The notes under the pieces are model-generated. The model did not search any database and was not told the DNA's origin. It was given only the letters and a program-made list of their open reading frames with translations. A DNA stretch of 64,000 bases, taken from assembly GCA_045633005.1 (NCBI GenBank), contig JAZQXT010000007.1, positions 79,787 through 143,786 on the forward strand, written 5' to 3'. Made by a program: the position numbers and the translations under genes. Positions 17,717 through 26,680 of this stretch are shown piece by piece (within the stretch, counting starts at the first letter, position 1; each line of letters opens with the position of its first letter). This DNA is from CAG-390 sp045633005. Lineage in GTDB: Bacteria; Bacillota; Clostridia; Oscillospirales; CAG-272.

Positions 17717-18403
17717 ATGTATAACATCCTCGTAGTTGACGACGAAGTAAGGATAAGGTCTATAGTCAGAAAATACGCAGAGTTTGAAGGTCATACCGTT
17801 ACGGAGGCGGCGGACGGAATGGCGGCGCTGAGCCTTTGCAAAACGAATGATTTCGATATAGTCATAATGGATATTATGATGCCCGAGCTTGACGGCTTTT
17901 CCGCCTGTCGCGAGATACGCAAGTTTTCGCAAGTGCCGATAATAATGCTGTCGGCGCGCGCGGATGAATACGATAAGATAAACGGTTTTAGCATAGGCGT
18001 GGACGATTACGTCGTCAAGCCCTTCTCGCCCAAGGAGCTTATGATGCGCGTTGAGGCTGTGATGAAGCGTACCTCGCGCACTCCGAAGGTGAGCGAGGAG
18101 CATAATATCGTCGAGCTTGACGGCGGCGGACTTCGCGCCGATATAAGCGCGAGAATAGTTTATATCGACGGCGAGCGCGTGGAAATGTCGCCAAAGGAAT
18201 ACGAGCTGTTGTTTTATATGTTAAGGAACCACGATATCGCGCTCAGCCGCGAAAAGCTGATATGCGACGTGTGGGGATACGATTTTTACGGCGATGCGCG
18301 AACGCTCGATACCCATATCAAGCTTTTGCGAAAATCCCTCGGCAAATACGCGGAGCACATCGTTACGCTACGCGGCATAGGCTACCGCTTTGAGAAAAGA
18401 TGA
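17717..18403 (+). CDS. OmpR/PhoB-family response regulator
   Basis: 228 residues with the start at 17717 (MYNILVVDDEVRIRSI), preceded by CGGAGAG. The receiver domain (1-120) has the acidic pair DDE (9-11), the phosphoacceptor in DIVIMDIMMPELDG (about Asp53) and the lysine in VVKPFSPKEL (about Lys103). The C-terminal winged helix (about 130-228) has the usual MSPKEYELLFYML, LICDVWGYDFYGDARTLDTH and GIGYRF. It is the transcription factor of the two-component system with the kinase that overlaps it by four bases, and lies 19 bases behind the HtrA gene. Confidence 0.93.
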   Translation: MYNILVVDDEVRIRSIVRKYAEFEGHTVTEAADGMAALSLCKTNDFDIVIMDIMMPELDGFSACREIRKFSQVPIIMLSARADEYDKINGFSIGVDDYVVKPFSPKELMMRVEAVMKRTSRTPKVSEEHNIVELDGGGLRADISARIVYIDGERVEMSPKEYELLFYMLRNHDIALSREKLICDVWGYDFYGDARTLDTHIKLLRKSLGKYAEHIVTLRGIGYRFEKR

Positions 18404-19911
18404 AAAAAGAAAAAAGAGCCAAAAGGCGAATGGGAATAAGGGGCAAGCTTATAATCTGCTTCGTCGCGTTTGCCATTTTGATGCTTACGATAACGTGGGT
18501 TTTTCAAATAGGGCTTCTCAATAAGTTCTATGAAAGAACCAAGAATGGCGAGCTTGAGTACGCCAAGGCTTCTATGGCGGAAGCCGTAAGCCTTGGAAAT
18601 CACAAGGAGACAGCCGCATTGCTCGCGGGCGAGTACGGTATCTGTATACGCGTTTTTCGCGTTGTCGGCTCCGCTCTTGCCGACGAGGAGGTCAGCGTTC
18701 AGGCGGCACCGCCGTGCGTACTGCACCATATGCCGCGCGAAAAGCTGACGGAGTACTATCAAAACGCGCTTGAAAACGGCGGAGAATGGAATACCGCGTT
18801 CAGTATGGAGCGCGGCGAGGACTTCGACGCGGGCGGAGAGGGTGAGCCGCCAAGAGCGCCCGACAAAGCCCCCGACGGCAAGCCGCGAAAAGAGAAGGAT
18901 AAGGCAAGCAGCCTTACGCTATCCGTAACGCTTGCAAGGGGCGAGGGCGGCGAGAGCTTTGCTATATTTCTGAACAGTAAATTCACCCCTATGCCAACGA
19001 CCGTGGACACCCTCGGCTCGCAGTTTTTGTGGATAGCGGCGGCGGGGATAATTTTTGCCGCGATATTTGCGCTGATAGTGTCAAAGAGCATTTCCTCCCC
19101 CATCGTTAGAATGAACGAGTCTGCCAAAAAGCTGGCAGAGGGCAATTACGGCGCTGACTTTGCCGAGGCGGGCTATCGTGAAACGCGCGAGCTTGCGCGT
19201 ACGCTGAGCTTCGCCGCCGAGGAGATATCAAAGTCGGATGCACAACGGCGCGAGCTTATCGCAAACGTGTCGCACGACCTGCGCACGCCTCTTACGATGA
19301 TAACGGGATACGCCGAGATGATGCGCGATATCCCCGACGAAAACACGCCCGAAAATCTTCAGGTGATCATCGACGAGGCAAGCCGCCTGAGTTCGCTTGT
19401 GAGCGATATGCTTGACCTGTCAAAGGTAGATAGCGACGGAGTTTTGCCTAAAAAGAGCCGTATTTCGCTTACCGCGACCGTCAGAAGCGTGCTTGAAAGA
19501 TATTCCGCGCTCGTCGCGCGTGACGGCTACGTCATAAGCTTTGATGCCGACGTGAACGCATACGTTCTTGCCGACGAAACGATGATGATGCAGGTGCTTT
19601 ATAATCTTATCAACAACGCCGTAAACTACACGGGAGACGACAAGAGAGTCGTTATCCGTCAGCGCGTTGAGAACGGCAGGGTGCGCGTAAGCGTGGCGGA
19701 CAGCGGAGAGGGAATTGCCCCCGAGCATATTCCGCACATCTGGGACAGATACTATAAGCTTGATAAGGTACACCGCAGGGCGGCGGTCGGAAGCGGACTC
19801 GGACTTTCGATAGTCAAGAGCGTGCTTTGCCGACACGGTGCGTCCTTCGGCGTGGAAAGCAAGCTTGGCGCAGGCTCGGTATTTTGGTTCGAGCTTAACG
19901 CAGTTGAATAG
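18400..19911 (+). CDS. Sensor histidine kinase
   Basis: 503 residues. Membrane helix 1 about 20-42, an extracytoplasmic sensor of about 165 residues with a charged Gly/Pro-rich stretch, membrane helix 2 about 210-230, HAMP domain, then HisKA with the phosphorylated His292 (NVSHDLRTPLTM), and a HATPase domain with N-box NLINNAVNY, DSGEGI and GSGLGLSIVK. It should phosphorylate the response regulator encoded just upstream. Its sensor is unlike any I recognise. It ends the operon: a strong terminator follows at once. Confidence 0.93.
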   Translation: MKKEKRAKRRMGIRGKLIICFVAFAILMLTITWVFQIGLLNKFYERTKNGELEYAKASMAEAVSLGNHKETAALLAGEYGICIRVFRVVGSALADEEVSVQAAPPCVLHHMPREKLTEYYQNALENGGEWNTAFSMERGEDFDAGGEGEPPRAPDKAPDGKPRKEKDKASSLTLSVTLARGEGGESFAIFLNSKFTPMPTTVDTLGSQFLWIAAAGIIFAAIFALIVSKSISSPIVRMNESAKKLAEGNYGADFAEAGYRETRELARTLSFAAEEISKSDAQRRELIANVSHDLRTPLTMITGYAEMMRDIPDENTPENLQVIIDEASRLSSLVSDMLDLSKVDSDGVLPKKSRISLTATVRSVLERYSALVARDGYVISFDADVNAYVLADETMMMQVLYNLINNAVNYTGDDKRVVIRQRVENGRVRVSVADSGEGIAPEHIPHIWDRYYKLDKVHRRAAVGSGLGLSIVKSVLCRHGASFGVESKLGAGSVFWFELNAVE

Positions 19912-19949
19912 ATGCGAAAAAAGCGGCAATTTGCCGCTTTTTTCGCATC
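19911..19949 (+). terminator. Terminator of the HtrA/two-component operon
   Basis: GATGCGAAAAAAGCGGCAA pairs with TTGCCGCTTTTTTCGCATC, a long perfect stem with an internal T-run, starting at the last base of the stop codon. Confidence 0.75.
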
Positions 19950-20000
19950 TATCGGATCATATAGTGAACTTTTTTTGAACAATGAGTCAATAAAATAATT

Positions 20001-20030
20001 TTGCACTTGTAATTTCTCTTAAAATATTAT
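20001..20030 (+). promoter_or_regulatory. Promoter of the sortase operon
   Basis: TTGCAC at 20001-20006 and TATTAT at 20025-20030, 18 bases apart. Transcription would begin near 20037, which argues against an upstream in-frame ATG at 20039 and for the sortase start at 20078. Confidence 0.5.
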
Positions 20031-20077
20031 ATAATATTATGACTAATAATGCTGAAAAAACGGAAAGGGGTACGCCT

Positions 20078-21103
20078 ATGGAAAATAACGAACTTAACAA
20101 GCTTACGTCCAACGATATGCCTGACGGCGTGTCTCTTGGTGAGTCAAGCGCACAAAACGCATTTATTTCATCCCTTGACGGCATTACCGCAGGGGAGATA
20201 GCACCCGACCGCCCCGCAAAAAAGAAGAGCAAGAATTACGCGGGATCGATGTTTCGCCTTTTCACGGTCGCTTTGTGCCTTAGCGTTTTCTTTTACTGCG
20301 TTTACGAGCTTGTGCTGATAATGAAGCAGTATAAGATGTCGGACGAAGCGTATTCCGATATCGCAAGCGGCTTTGAACAGGCTATGGTCGGCGACAGATA
20401 CGGCAAGGTAGGCGTCCTTTCGTCTCTCGGCGGTGACGTCCCGATGCAGAATTACGCCGATATCAGCCAAAACGGTGTTATAAAGCCACCCGTGGTAACA
20501 CCCGACGCGCCGATAACGAGCCTTAAATTCCAACGTGTTAAGGTATATCTTGAATCGTTACAAAATCAGAACAGCGACCTTATAGGATACATTACGGTAA
20601 AGGGAACGGTCATAAGCTATCCCGTAGTGCAGACCACGAATAACGACTATTACCTTGACCACGGCTTTGACCATCAGGTGCTTGCCGCGGGCGCGGTATT
20701 TGCGGATTGCACGAATCACCCAAAGGTCACGGAGAACCAAAATCTCGTGCTTTACGGACATAACGTCAAAAACGGCGCGATGTTCCATCAGCTTAACAAG
20801 TTCCTTCAAGAGGATTTCTTTATGAATACCACCGTAGAGCTTGCGACTTTTGACGGAATATACACCTTCGAGGTGTTTGCGGCGTATAGAACTCACATCA
20901 AATACCGATACTACGCAACGAACTTTCCTACGGACGAAGCTTTCGTGGAGTTCTGCTACGAAGCAGAGAGAAAATCTCTATACCACAAGGAAGGTATTGA
21001 GTTTGATGCCGACGATACTATCCTCACGCTTTCCACCTGCGTGAACGGCGAGAAAAATTACAGATACGCCATTCAGGCGAAGCTTGTGAGTATAGAGAGA
21101 TGA
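20078..21103 (+). CDS. srtB: Class B sortase
   Basis: 341 residues; start at 20078 chosen for its GAAAGGGG ribosome site. A cytoplasmic tail of about 60 residues precedes one membrane helix (about 64-85), then the extracellular sortase domain. Catalytic residues: His228 (LYGHNVKNGAMFHQL, the class B form), Cys321 (TLSTC) and Arg329 (YRYAIQAKL). Class B sortases attach proteins to the peptidoglycan cross-bridge or build pili. No NPQTN- or LPXTG-type sorting substrate is encoded in the window, so this looks like a housekeeping or orphan enzyme whose substrates lie elsewhere. Four genes to 24257 run closely behind on the same strand. Confidence 0.92.
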   Translation: MENNELNKLTSNDMPDGVSLGESSAQNAFISSLDGITAGEIAPDRPAKKKSKNYAGSMFRLFTVALCLSVFFYCVYELVLIMKQYKMSDEAYSDIASGFEQAMVGDRYGKVGVLSSLGGDVPMQNYADISQNGVIKPPVVTPDAPITSLKFQRVKVYLESLQNQNSDLIGYITVKGTVISYPVVQTTNNDYYLDHGFDHQVLAAGAVFADCTNHPKVTENQNLVLYGHNVKNGAMFHQLNKFLQEDFFMNTTVELATFDGIYTFEVFAAYRTHIKYRYYATNFPTDEAFVEFCYEAERKSLYHKEGIEFDADDTILTLSTCVNGEKNYRYAIQAKLVSIER

Positions 21104-21933
21104 TGGAGCTTGATTTTTTGGCTTGCCCGCTTTGCGGCGCGGCAATAGAGCGCGAGGGCGGCAGTCTTTTTTGCCGCGGAGATAAAAAAAGACATTGCTT
21201 TGACCTGTCAGCGTCGGGCTATGCCGACCTGTCGGGCAGGCGGCAGGGCGGAGGCGGCGACCCCAAGGATGCGGTGGCTGACCGCACCGCGTGGCTTGAC
21301 GCGGGATATTACGCGCCGCTTGCCGACGAAATATGTGAAATATTTAAAAAACACCTTCCCACACCTTCCTTCGTGATAGACGCGGGATGCGGCGAGGGAT
21401 ATTATTCCGAGCGCATTGCCGCCGACGTGGACGGCGCGTGCGTTTTCGGCGCAGACCTCTCAAAGCTGGCTGTTGACCGAGCATCAAAGCGCCGTAAGGC
21501 GCGCGGCGGCGACAATTCCTTTTACTCCGTCGCATCCGTTTTCGAGCTTCCCGTAAGGGACGGCGTAGCCGACGGAATGCTTTCAATGTTTGCGCCCGTC
21601 AGCGAGAGCGAGGCAAAAAGAACGCTCAAGGACGGCGGAATATTTCTTATCGGCGGGGCGGCACCCGAGCACCTTTTGGGGCTCAAGCGCGCCGTTTACG
21701 GCACGGTATATCTGAACGATATTCGCGCCGATCTGCCCACGGATATGGAGCTGCTTGAAAAGCGGCGAGTCAGATACGATATAAGCGTCGATGGCAACCG
21801 CGATATAATGCGACTTTTCGGAATGACGCCGTACCGCTTCCGCACGTCTGCCGAGGCGTTTGCCCGCCTTGAAGCCTTGGAGACTCTCACCACCGAGGTG
21901 GACGTGGAGTTTTACGTTTACAGAAAAAACTGA
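21100..21933 (+). CDS. rlmA: 23S rRNA guanine-N1 methyltransferase, RlmA family
   Basis: 277 residues; two adjacent ATG codons (21100, 21103) overlap the sortase stop. The N-terminal zinc finger shows CPLC (9-12) and a second Cys/His set (LFCRGDKKRHCFD), followed by the family segment DLSASGYADLS and a GDPKDAVADRTAWLDAGYYAPL stretch. The SAM-binding motif is VIDAGCGEGYYSE, near residue 85. RlmA proteins methylate N1 of G745 or G748 in 23S rRNA; in Gram-positive bacteria the G748 form (RlmAII/TlrB) modulates tylosin sensitivity. Which position applies here cannot be read from the sequence. Confidence 0.85.
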   Translation: MMELDFLACPLCGAAIEREGGSLFCRGDKKRHCFDLSASGYADLSGRRQGGGGDPKDAVADRTAWLDAGYYAPLADEICEIFKKHLPTPSFVIDAGCGEGYYSERIAADVDGACVFGADLSKLAVDRASKRRKARGGDNSFYSVASVFELPVRDGVADGMLSMFAPVSESEAKRTLKDGGIFLIGGAAPEHLLGLKRAVYGTVYLNDIRADLPTDMELLEKRRVRYDISVDGNRDIMRLFGMTPYRFRTSAEAFARLEALETLTTEVDVEFYVYRKN

Positions 21934-21951
21934 TATTATAAGGAAAAAGAT

Positions 21952-22683
21952 ATGAAAATTTCGGTATGTATACCAATGTATAACGAGTCGGCGGTAATTG
22001 CCGAGAATGCCAAAAAGCTCAGCGATTATATGGAATCCGTGTTCGTTTCCCCCGACGGTGAAAGGGAATACGAGATAATATACGCGGACGACGGAAGCAC
22101 CGACGGCTGCGGAGATATCGTCCGCTCGCTCGGACTTCCCGCTATGCGCGTCGTCGGCTACCCCGACAACCGCGGCAAGGGCTGTGCCGTTCGCACCGCG
22201 CTTCTTGCTTCGCAGGGTGACTTTGCTATGTTCACGGACGCTGACCTTGCCTACGGCACCGAGGTCATTGAGCGTATGTGGAAGGAATTTTCCGCACACG
22301 ACGATGCCGCGCTCGTTATAGGCTCGCGCAATCTTTCAAAGGACGGATATTCCGAATATACCTTCTTGCGCCGCGTGATGTCAAAGGTGTATATCAAGCT
22401 TCTTTGCATCGTTGGCGGCTTTAAGCTCAGCGACTCGCAATGCGGCTGTAAGGGCTTTTCGCACGATGCCATCGCGGCGATATTCCCAAGGTGCGAGGTC
22501 AACCGCTTCGCCTTTGATTTCGAGGCGATACTTTGGGCGGAAAAGCTCGGACTTAAAATATACGAAATGCCCGTAAAGGTGCTCGTACACGGCGAATCCA
22601 AGGTCAATATAATCAAGGATACGCTGAGGATGCTGTCCGACCTTCGCCGTATGCGCAAGAGGATAAAGAAAGCAAAAATCTGA
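21952..22683 (+). CDS. Family 2 glycosyltransferase, dolichyl-phosphate-sugar synthase type
   Basis: 243 residues, GT-A fold. The N-terminus SVCIPMYNES, nucleotide-binding DDGSTDG and metal-binding TDADLAYG are the standard motifs; QCGCKGFSHDA matches the conserved Q-x-G-x-K-x-F segment of polyprenyl-phosphate glucose/mannose synthases. No membrane helix follows, so it is a soluble or peripheral enzyme, probably loading a sugar on undecaprenyl phosphate at the membrane. AAGGAAA ribosome site. It is in the sortase-led gene run, consistent with a surface-glycan role. Confidence 0.85.
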   Translation: MKISVCIPMYNESAVIAENAKKLSDYMESVFVSPDGEREYEIIYADDGSTDGCGDIVRSLGLPAMRVVGYPDNRGKGCAVRTALLASQGDFAMFTDADLAYGTEVIERMWKEFSAHDDAALVIGSRNLSKDGYSEYTFLRRVMSKVYIKLLCIVGGFKLSDSQCGCKGFSHDAIAAIFPRCEVNRFAFDFEAILWAEKLGLKIYEMPVKVLVHGESKVNIIKDTLRMLSDLRRMRKRIKKAKI

Positions 22684-22718
22684 AAATAAAGGATGCCGCA
22701 AGGCAAAATTAAGGATAA

Positions 22719-24257
22719 ATGAGTTTTAAAAAGCCATTGATAAAAAGAGCGTTAGCGGTGCTTGTTGCCGTTTTGCTCTCGTTACCGATAGTGTTTACCG
22801 TTTCCGCGGGCAACACGAGCGAGCCTATGGGGACGGCATCGGAGACAGCCGTTATGGGCGAGCTTGCGGATGGAGTATACAGAATAAAAAATCTTGAAAC
22901 GGGGCTGTATCTTGAAACCTACAAATACAGCGCCAAGGGCAAAGAAAAGCTGTGCGCTTCTGAGCTTGACGTAAAGAACGAGGGTCAGTGCTTCTACGTC
23001 AGACGCGCCGAAAACGGTGCTTGGATACTGTCTGCGCAAAACGAGAACGGTGAATATTCTCTTTCGTGGCAAGACGGCACGGCTGTTGGCGATCATATCG
23101 TGAAAACGCAAAAGGCGGCAGACGCCGAATATACATATTTTGATATTTCAAGGCTTGACGGCGGAGCGTTTACGATAGCACCCGCGGGCGGCGACAATTA
23201 CACGGCTGTTCTCGCTACCGTGGACGAAAAGACCTATTATTCCGACAAGTGCGTGCGTATTGCGGATCTTTCTCAAGGCGACAAGGCGCAAACGTGGATG
23301 TTCGAGCGCGTTCCTACCGACTATCTTACCACCGCGTACGAAAAGACCACGGTCAAGCTCTATTCCACGGGTAAGTTTTATGCGCGAAAATATCCGTACA
23401 GTATGGTTACCTCAGACATCGTGTGGACCTCGTCCGACGAGGATATTATTATGATGGGCGCGGACGGCGTGTGGTGCGCACTCGGAAAGGGCGTGGCTAC
23501 CGTTACCGCATCGGTGGACGCGGCTGTCGTTTCATTTCAGGTTACCGTAGAGGATAAGGCGGCGTTTACTTGGTATAGCCAGACTAATATGTATACGAGC
23601 GATTGGTCTGCGCGTGAGCTTGAAAGTCTCTATTTCGTTGCTGACGGAAGCAAAAAGCGCTTCGCGTGGGACGTGAAGAGAAGTCCGAGCCACAGCAGTT
23701 GGATGGAAAGCGGATGCGCTCTGGCATCGAGCGCGATGGTGCTTAACAATATGGGCGCCGTAAAGACCACGGGCTACGATCTTCGCACGGGGCAAGAGGG
23801 CTCGCTTATTGCCGACCCATACACCGTGGCGCTTGCCAATAGCGGAAACCACGGAGTGAATAATACGTCAAAGGCGATGTACGGCAACCCGATATATATG
23901 TATTGGTCAAGAGTGGCGTCCAAATTCAACGTTGACGGCGAAAATATCGAATATCGCAGACATTACGTTTCGTCAAAGAAAAAGATAAAGGATCTTTTGA
24001 CAAAGTATCCGCAAGGAGTCATAGTTCTTTTCAAGCGTTCAAACAGAACGCACTATATCGTTTTTGCCGAGTGCCTGAATCCCGAGGAGACCGTTGCCTC
24101 AAAGATCGAGTTTCTCGTCTACGACCCCGCGGCGTATAAACCCGAAAACGGAGACGGCGTACCGTTCCAAAAAACCGTATCGTATTTGTACGAGGGATTC
24201 AGATATTCCTCGATAGCAAACGTAACGGTCTACGACGTGGAAAGCAAGTTGAATTGA
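22719..24257 (+). CDS. Secreted C39-like cysteine peptidase with ricin-type and Ig-like domains
   Basis: 512 residues. A signal peptide (1-31, ending VSA-G) leads to a ricin-type beta-trefoil-like domain (about 48-200: DGVYRIKNLETGLYLE and repeated QxW-like turns), a bacterial Ig-like group 2 domain (about 205-285: SDIVWTSSDEDII, KGVATVTAS) and a C39_2-type papain-fold domain (about 290-500) with Cys333 (ESGCALASSAMVL), His445 (RTHYIVF) and Asp469 (VYDPAAY). It may cut peptides or cell-wall cross-links while binding carbohydrate; the substrate is unknown. It has no cell-wall sorting signal. Start follows AAGGAT. A hairpin follows at 24292. Confidence 0.75.
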   Translation: MSFKKPLIKRALAVLVAVLLSLPIVFTVSAGNTSEPMGTASETAVMGELADGVYRIKNLETGLYLETYKYSAKGKEKLCASELDVKNEGQCFYVRRAENGAWILSAQNENGEYSLSWQDGTAVGDHIVKTQKAADAEYTYFDISRLDGGAFTIAPAGGDNYTAVLATVDEKTYYSDKCVRIADLSQGDKAQTWMFERVPTDYLTTAYEKTTVKLYSTGKFYARKYPYSMVTSDIVWTSSDEDIIMMGADGVWCALGKGVATVTASVDAAVVSFQVTVEDKAAFTWYSQTNMYTSDWSARELESLYFVADGSKKRFAWDVKRSPSHSSWMESGCALASSAMVLNNMGAVKTTGYDLRTGQEGSLIADPYTVALANSGNHGVNNTSKAMYGNPIYMYWSRVASKFNVDGENIEYRRHYVSSKKKIKDLLTKYPQGVIVLFKRSNRTHYIVFAECLNPEETVASKIEFLVYDPAAYKPENGDGVPFQKTVSYLYEGFRYSSIANVTVYDVESKLN

Positions 24258-24291
24258 TCGCGCTTGGCGAAAAGCGCTCACAAGGCTATAA

Positions 24292-24317
24292 AAAGGCGTT
24301 GCCGCGGCAACGCCTTT
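24292..24317 (+). terminator. Hairpin after the C39-like gene
   Basis: AAAGGCGTTGCC and GGCAACGCCTTT form a perfect 12-bp stem around two bases. Only a short T-run is inside the stem end, so termination may be partial. Confidence 0.55.
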
Positions 24318-24339
24318 AAGACATTAAGCAGAGGTCAAA

Positions 24340-25722
24340 ATGAGATTTAATGAAGAAGATATAAAATATCTCGCCTGCGAGCTGCCCGACGAGATAAAAT
24401 ATCATAAATACAGCGGCGATTTTGTCGCAGAGCAAAGGGCGGTCGAGGAATATCTGAAAAGAGAGTCTCTCACCACCGCACTGCGCCGCAGACTTGAGAT
24501 AGAATACGTCATATCGGGGCAGATGCAAAGGGATTACCGAATGAGCGAGGAGGACCTTCTTTGCCGCATCAGGGAAAAATATCCGCTTTGCAGCGCGGAA
24601 ATGCTTCGCGGCTTTATCGACGAGGGATATGCCGATTACGTGCTTCGCGGCGGTGAAAAATACTTTCAGCGCTCGGCGGTAAGGAACGTTACCACGCGCA
24701 AGTGGCGACAGCTTGCCGCGCTTTCGGGCGGAGACGTGCCCGCGTACACGCGCGACAAATGGCGCGCCGAGTGCATTCCGATAATGAAAAAGCACGGCTT
24801 TCGCGCCGTGCGCTATACCGTGCGCGAGTGGATAGCCCCCGCCGAGCGCGAGGTGCGCGAGGGCGCACTTTTGCGCGTGCATCTGCCGTATCCGTGCGAA
24901 TGCGCAGAGCAGAGCGATATCACGCTCAACTATTCCTCGCACCCCGTATATATTTCCTCGTCGGCGCACCGCACCGCCTTTATCGAGACGGAGTGCCGCG
25001 CGGGTGAAAAATACGAGATAGAGTTTTCATATACCTTCAAGGTGAATTACGTCAAGGCGCACGCGGATGCCGTCAGCGCGGAGCAACCGAGCTTCTACAC
25101 GGGCGAGCAGTATCCGCACATCCGCTTCACGCCGTATATCAGAGAGCTTGCCGACGAGCTTCGCGGAAACGAGAAAAATCCGCTCGTCCTCGCGCGCAGA
25201 GCGTACGATTACGTGACGACCCAAACCGTATATTCACTTTTGCGCCCGTATCTCTGCATTGAGAATATTCCCGAATTCGTTCTGCTCAACCGCCGCGGCG
25301 ATTGCGGTGCTATGTCGCTTGCGTTTATCACGCTTTGCCGCGCGATGGGTGTTCCCGCGCGTTGGCAGTCGGGAAGCAACGTGCGCCCCGACGCTATATC
25401 CTCGCACGATTGGGCGCAGTTCTATATTGCGCCGTACGGCTGGCTCTACGCCGACCTTTCGGCGGGCGAGGGCGCGTACCGCAACGGCGACTTTGAGCTG
25501 TGGGAGCATTATTTCGGCAATATCGACACGATGCGCGAGGTCAACTGCACCGAATTTCAGGCGGCGTTTGACCCGCCCAAGCGCTTTATGCGCGCCGACC
25601 CGTACGACAATCAATCGGGCGAGCTTGAGTACGCCGACCGCGGACTCATACTCGACAGCGTAAACGCGGGCAGAAGCGTTGTGGATTTCAAGGATTTAAC
25701 GGACGGATACAAAAATGAGTAA
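24340..25722 (+). CDS. Transglutaminase-like domain protein
   Basis: 460 residues without a signal peptide or membrane helix, so apparently cytoplasmic. The C-terminal half holds a transglutaminase-like (papain-fold) core: Cys322 (RRGDCGAMSLAF), His356 (SSHDWAQFY) and Asp372 (WLYADLS). The N-terminal half (1-220) is helical then beta-rich with no family I recognise. Such proteins act as peptidases or peptide N-glycanase-like hydrolases; the substrate is not predictable. It overlaps by eight bases the sugar kinase gene, so the pair may recycle glycopeptide or wall fragments, which is inference from neighbourhood only. Confidence 0.75.
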   Translation: MRFNEEDIKYLACELPDEIKYHKYSGDFVAEQRAVEEYLKRESLTTALRRRLEIEYVISGQMQRDYRMSEEDLLCRIREKYPLCSAEMLRGFIDEGYADYVLRGGEKYFQRSAVRNVTTRKWRQLAALSGGDVPAYTRDKWRAECIPIMKKHGFRAVRYTVREWIAPAEREVREGALLRVHLPYPCECAEQSDITLNYSSHPVYISSSAHRTAFIETECRAGEKYEIEFSYTFKVNYVKAHADAVSAEQPSFYTGEQYPHIRFTPYIRELADELRGNEKNPLVLARRAYDYVTTQTVYSLLRPYLCIENIPEFVLLNRRGDCGAMSLAFITLCRAMGVPARWQSGSNVRPDAISSHDWAQFYIAPYGWLYADLSAGEGAYRNGDFELWEHYFGNIDTMREVNCTEFQAAFDPPKRFMRADPYDNQSGELEYADRGLILDSVNAGRSVVDFKDLTDGYKNE

Positions 25723-26650
25723 GATCTTTATTGCCATAGACGGCGGCGGAACGTCAACCGTGGGCGTTGCGCTTGCTCGCGGCGGCGTGCTTGCGCATAA
25801 AAGAAGTACGGCGTCAAATCCCCACGATATCGGGGAGGACGCGGCGATATCCCTCGTTTGCAAAATGGCGTCGGAGCTTGTAAGCGAGGCGCGCGAAAAG
25901 ACCGATACGGACGAGGTATGTCTGTTCGCGGGAATTTCGGGCGTGATAGGCAGGGAGGAACGCTTTGAAGCCGCACTTCGCGCGGCTGTGGGCGGCACGG
26001 TGAGCGTAAAGAGTGACATTTACAACCTCTTTGGGCTTGTGGAGCGCGAGAATTGCGCCGCGCTCATTTGCGGCACGGGAAGCGTTTGCTTTATAAAAAA
26101 AGGCGGAGAGCTTTACCGCGTAGGCGGCTGGGGATATCTGCTTGACGGCGCGGAGGGCGGCGGATTTGCCATCGGACGCGCGGGACTTCTCGCCGCGCTT
26201 CGCTCGCGCGACGGCAGGATAGGCAAGACAGAGCTTGTTGGCGCGGCTCGCAGATATCTTGATTGCGACGTTACCGAGGCGATAGCCAAGATATACGAGG
26301 GCGGCAAGACCTACGTTGCGGGCTTTGCGCCCTACGTTATGGAGGAGGCGGAGAAGGGGGATTCTGAGGCTCAGACCGTGCTTTCCGAAACGGTGCTTGG
26401 GCTGTCCGAAATGCTTTCGTGCGCCGCCGAGGGGCTCGGCGACGGCTTTGATTGCATATTGAGCGGCGGACTTATCCGCCACAATGGACTTGGCGATATG
26501 ATAGCCGCGGCGACGGCGCACCTTCGAGTAAATTTTATCACGCCGAGACTGCCACAGATAGCGGGCGGCATCCGACTCGCCTTCGCCCTCGGCGGCGAGA
26601 GCGTCACCCAAACGGAGCTTGAGGGTTATATAAATAATATAAGGAAATAA
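25715..26650 (+). CDS. BadF/BadG-type ATPase, N-acetylglucosamine kinase-like
   Basis: 311 residues with the ASKHA phosphate-1 motif AIDGGGTSTVGVAL (6-19), phosphate-2 ALICGTGSVCFI (about 110-121) and an adenosine motif CILSGGLIRHNGL near 250. The conserved GGWGYLLDGAEGGGFAIG segment (about 136-153) is typical of the BadF/BadG/BcrA/BcrD family including N-acetylglucosamine kinases such as NAGK and MurK. Most likely phosphorylates an amino sugar from cell-wall recycling; exact substrate is unproven. Coupled to the transglutaminase-like gene; bidirectional terminator follows. Confidence 0.78.
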   Translation: MSKIFIAIDGGGTSTVGVALARGGVLAHKRSTASNPHDIGEDAAISLVCKMASELVSEAREKTDTDEVCLFAGISGVIGREERFEAALRAAVGGTVSVKSDIYNLFGLVERENCAALICGTGSVCFIKKGGELYRVGGWGYLLDGAEGGGFAIGRAGLLAALRSRDGRIGKTELVGAARRYLDCDVTEAIAKIYEGGKTYVAGFAPYVMEEAEKGDSEAQTVLSETVLGLSEMLSCAAEGLGDGFDCILSGGLIRHNGLGDMIAAATAHLRVNFITPRLPQIAGGIRLAFALGGESVTQTELEGYINNIRK

Positions 26651-26678
26651 AAAAGTGGCTGAAAACAGCCACTTTTTT
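26649..26678. terminator. Bidirectional terminator between convergent genes
   Basis: AAAAAAGTGGCTG and CAGCCACTTTTTT form a 13-bp stem with an AAAA loop, A- and T-flanked on the two strands. It lies exactly between the stop codons of the sugar kinase and the S24 repressor. Confidence 0.85.
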
Positions 26679-26680
26679 AT

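Noticed and set aside
24085..24100. LNPEET segment of the C39-like protein as a sortase B signal
   Set aside because: It is inside the peptidase domain and is not followed by a hydrophobic stretch and basic tail.
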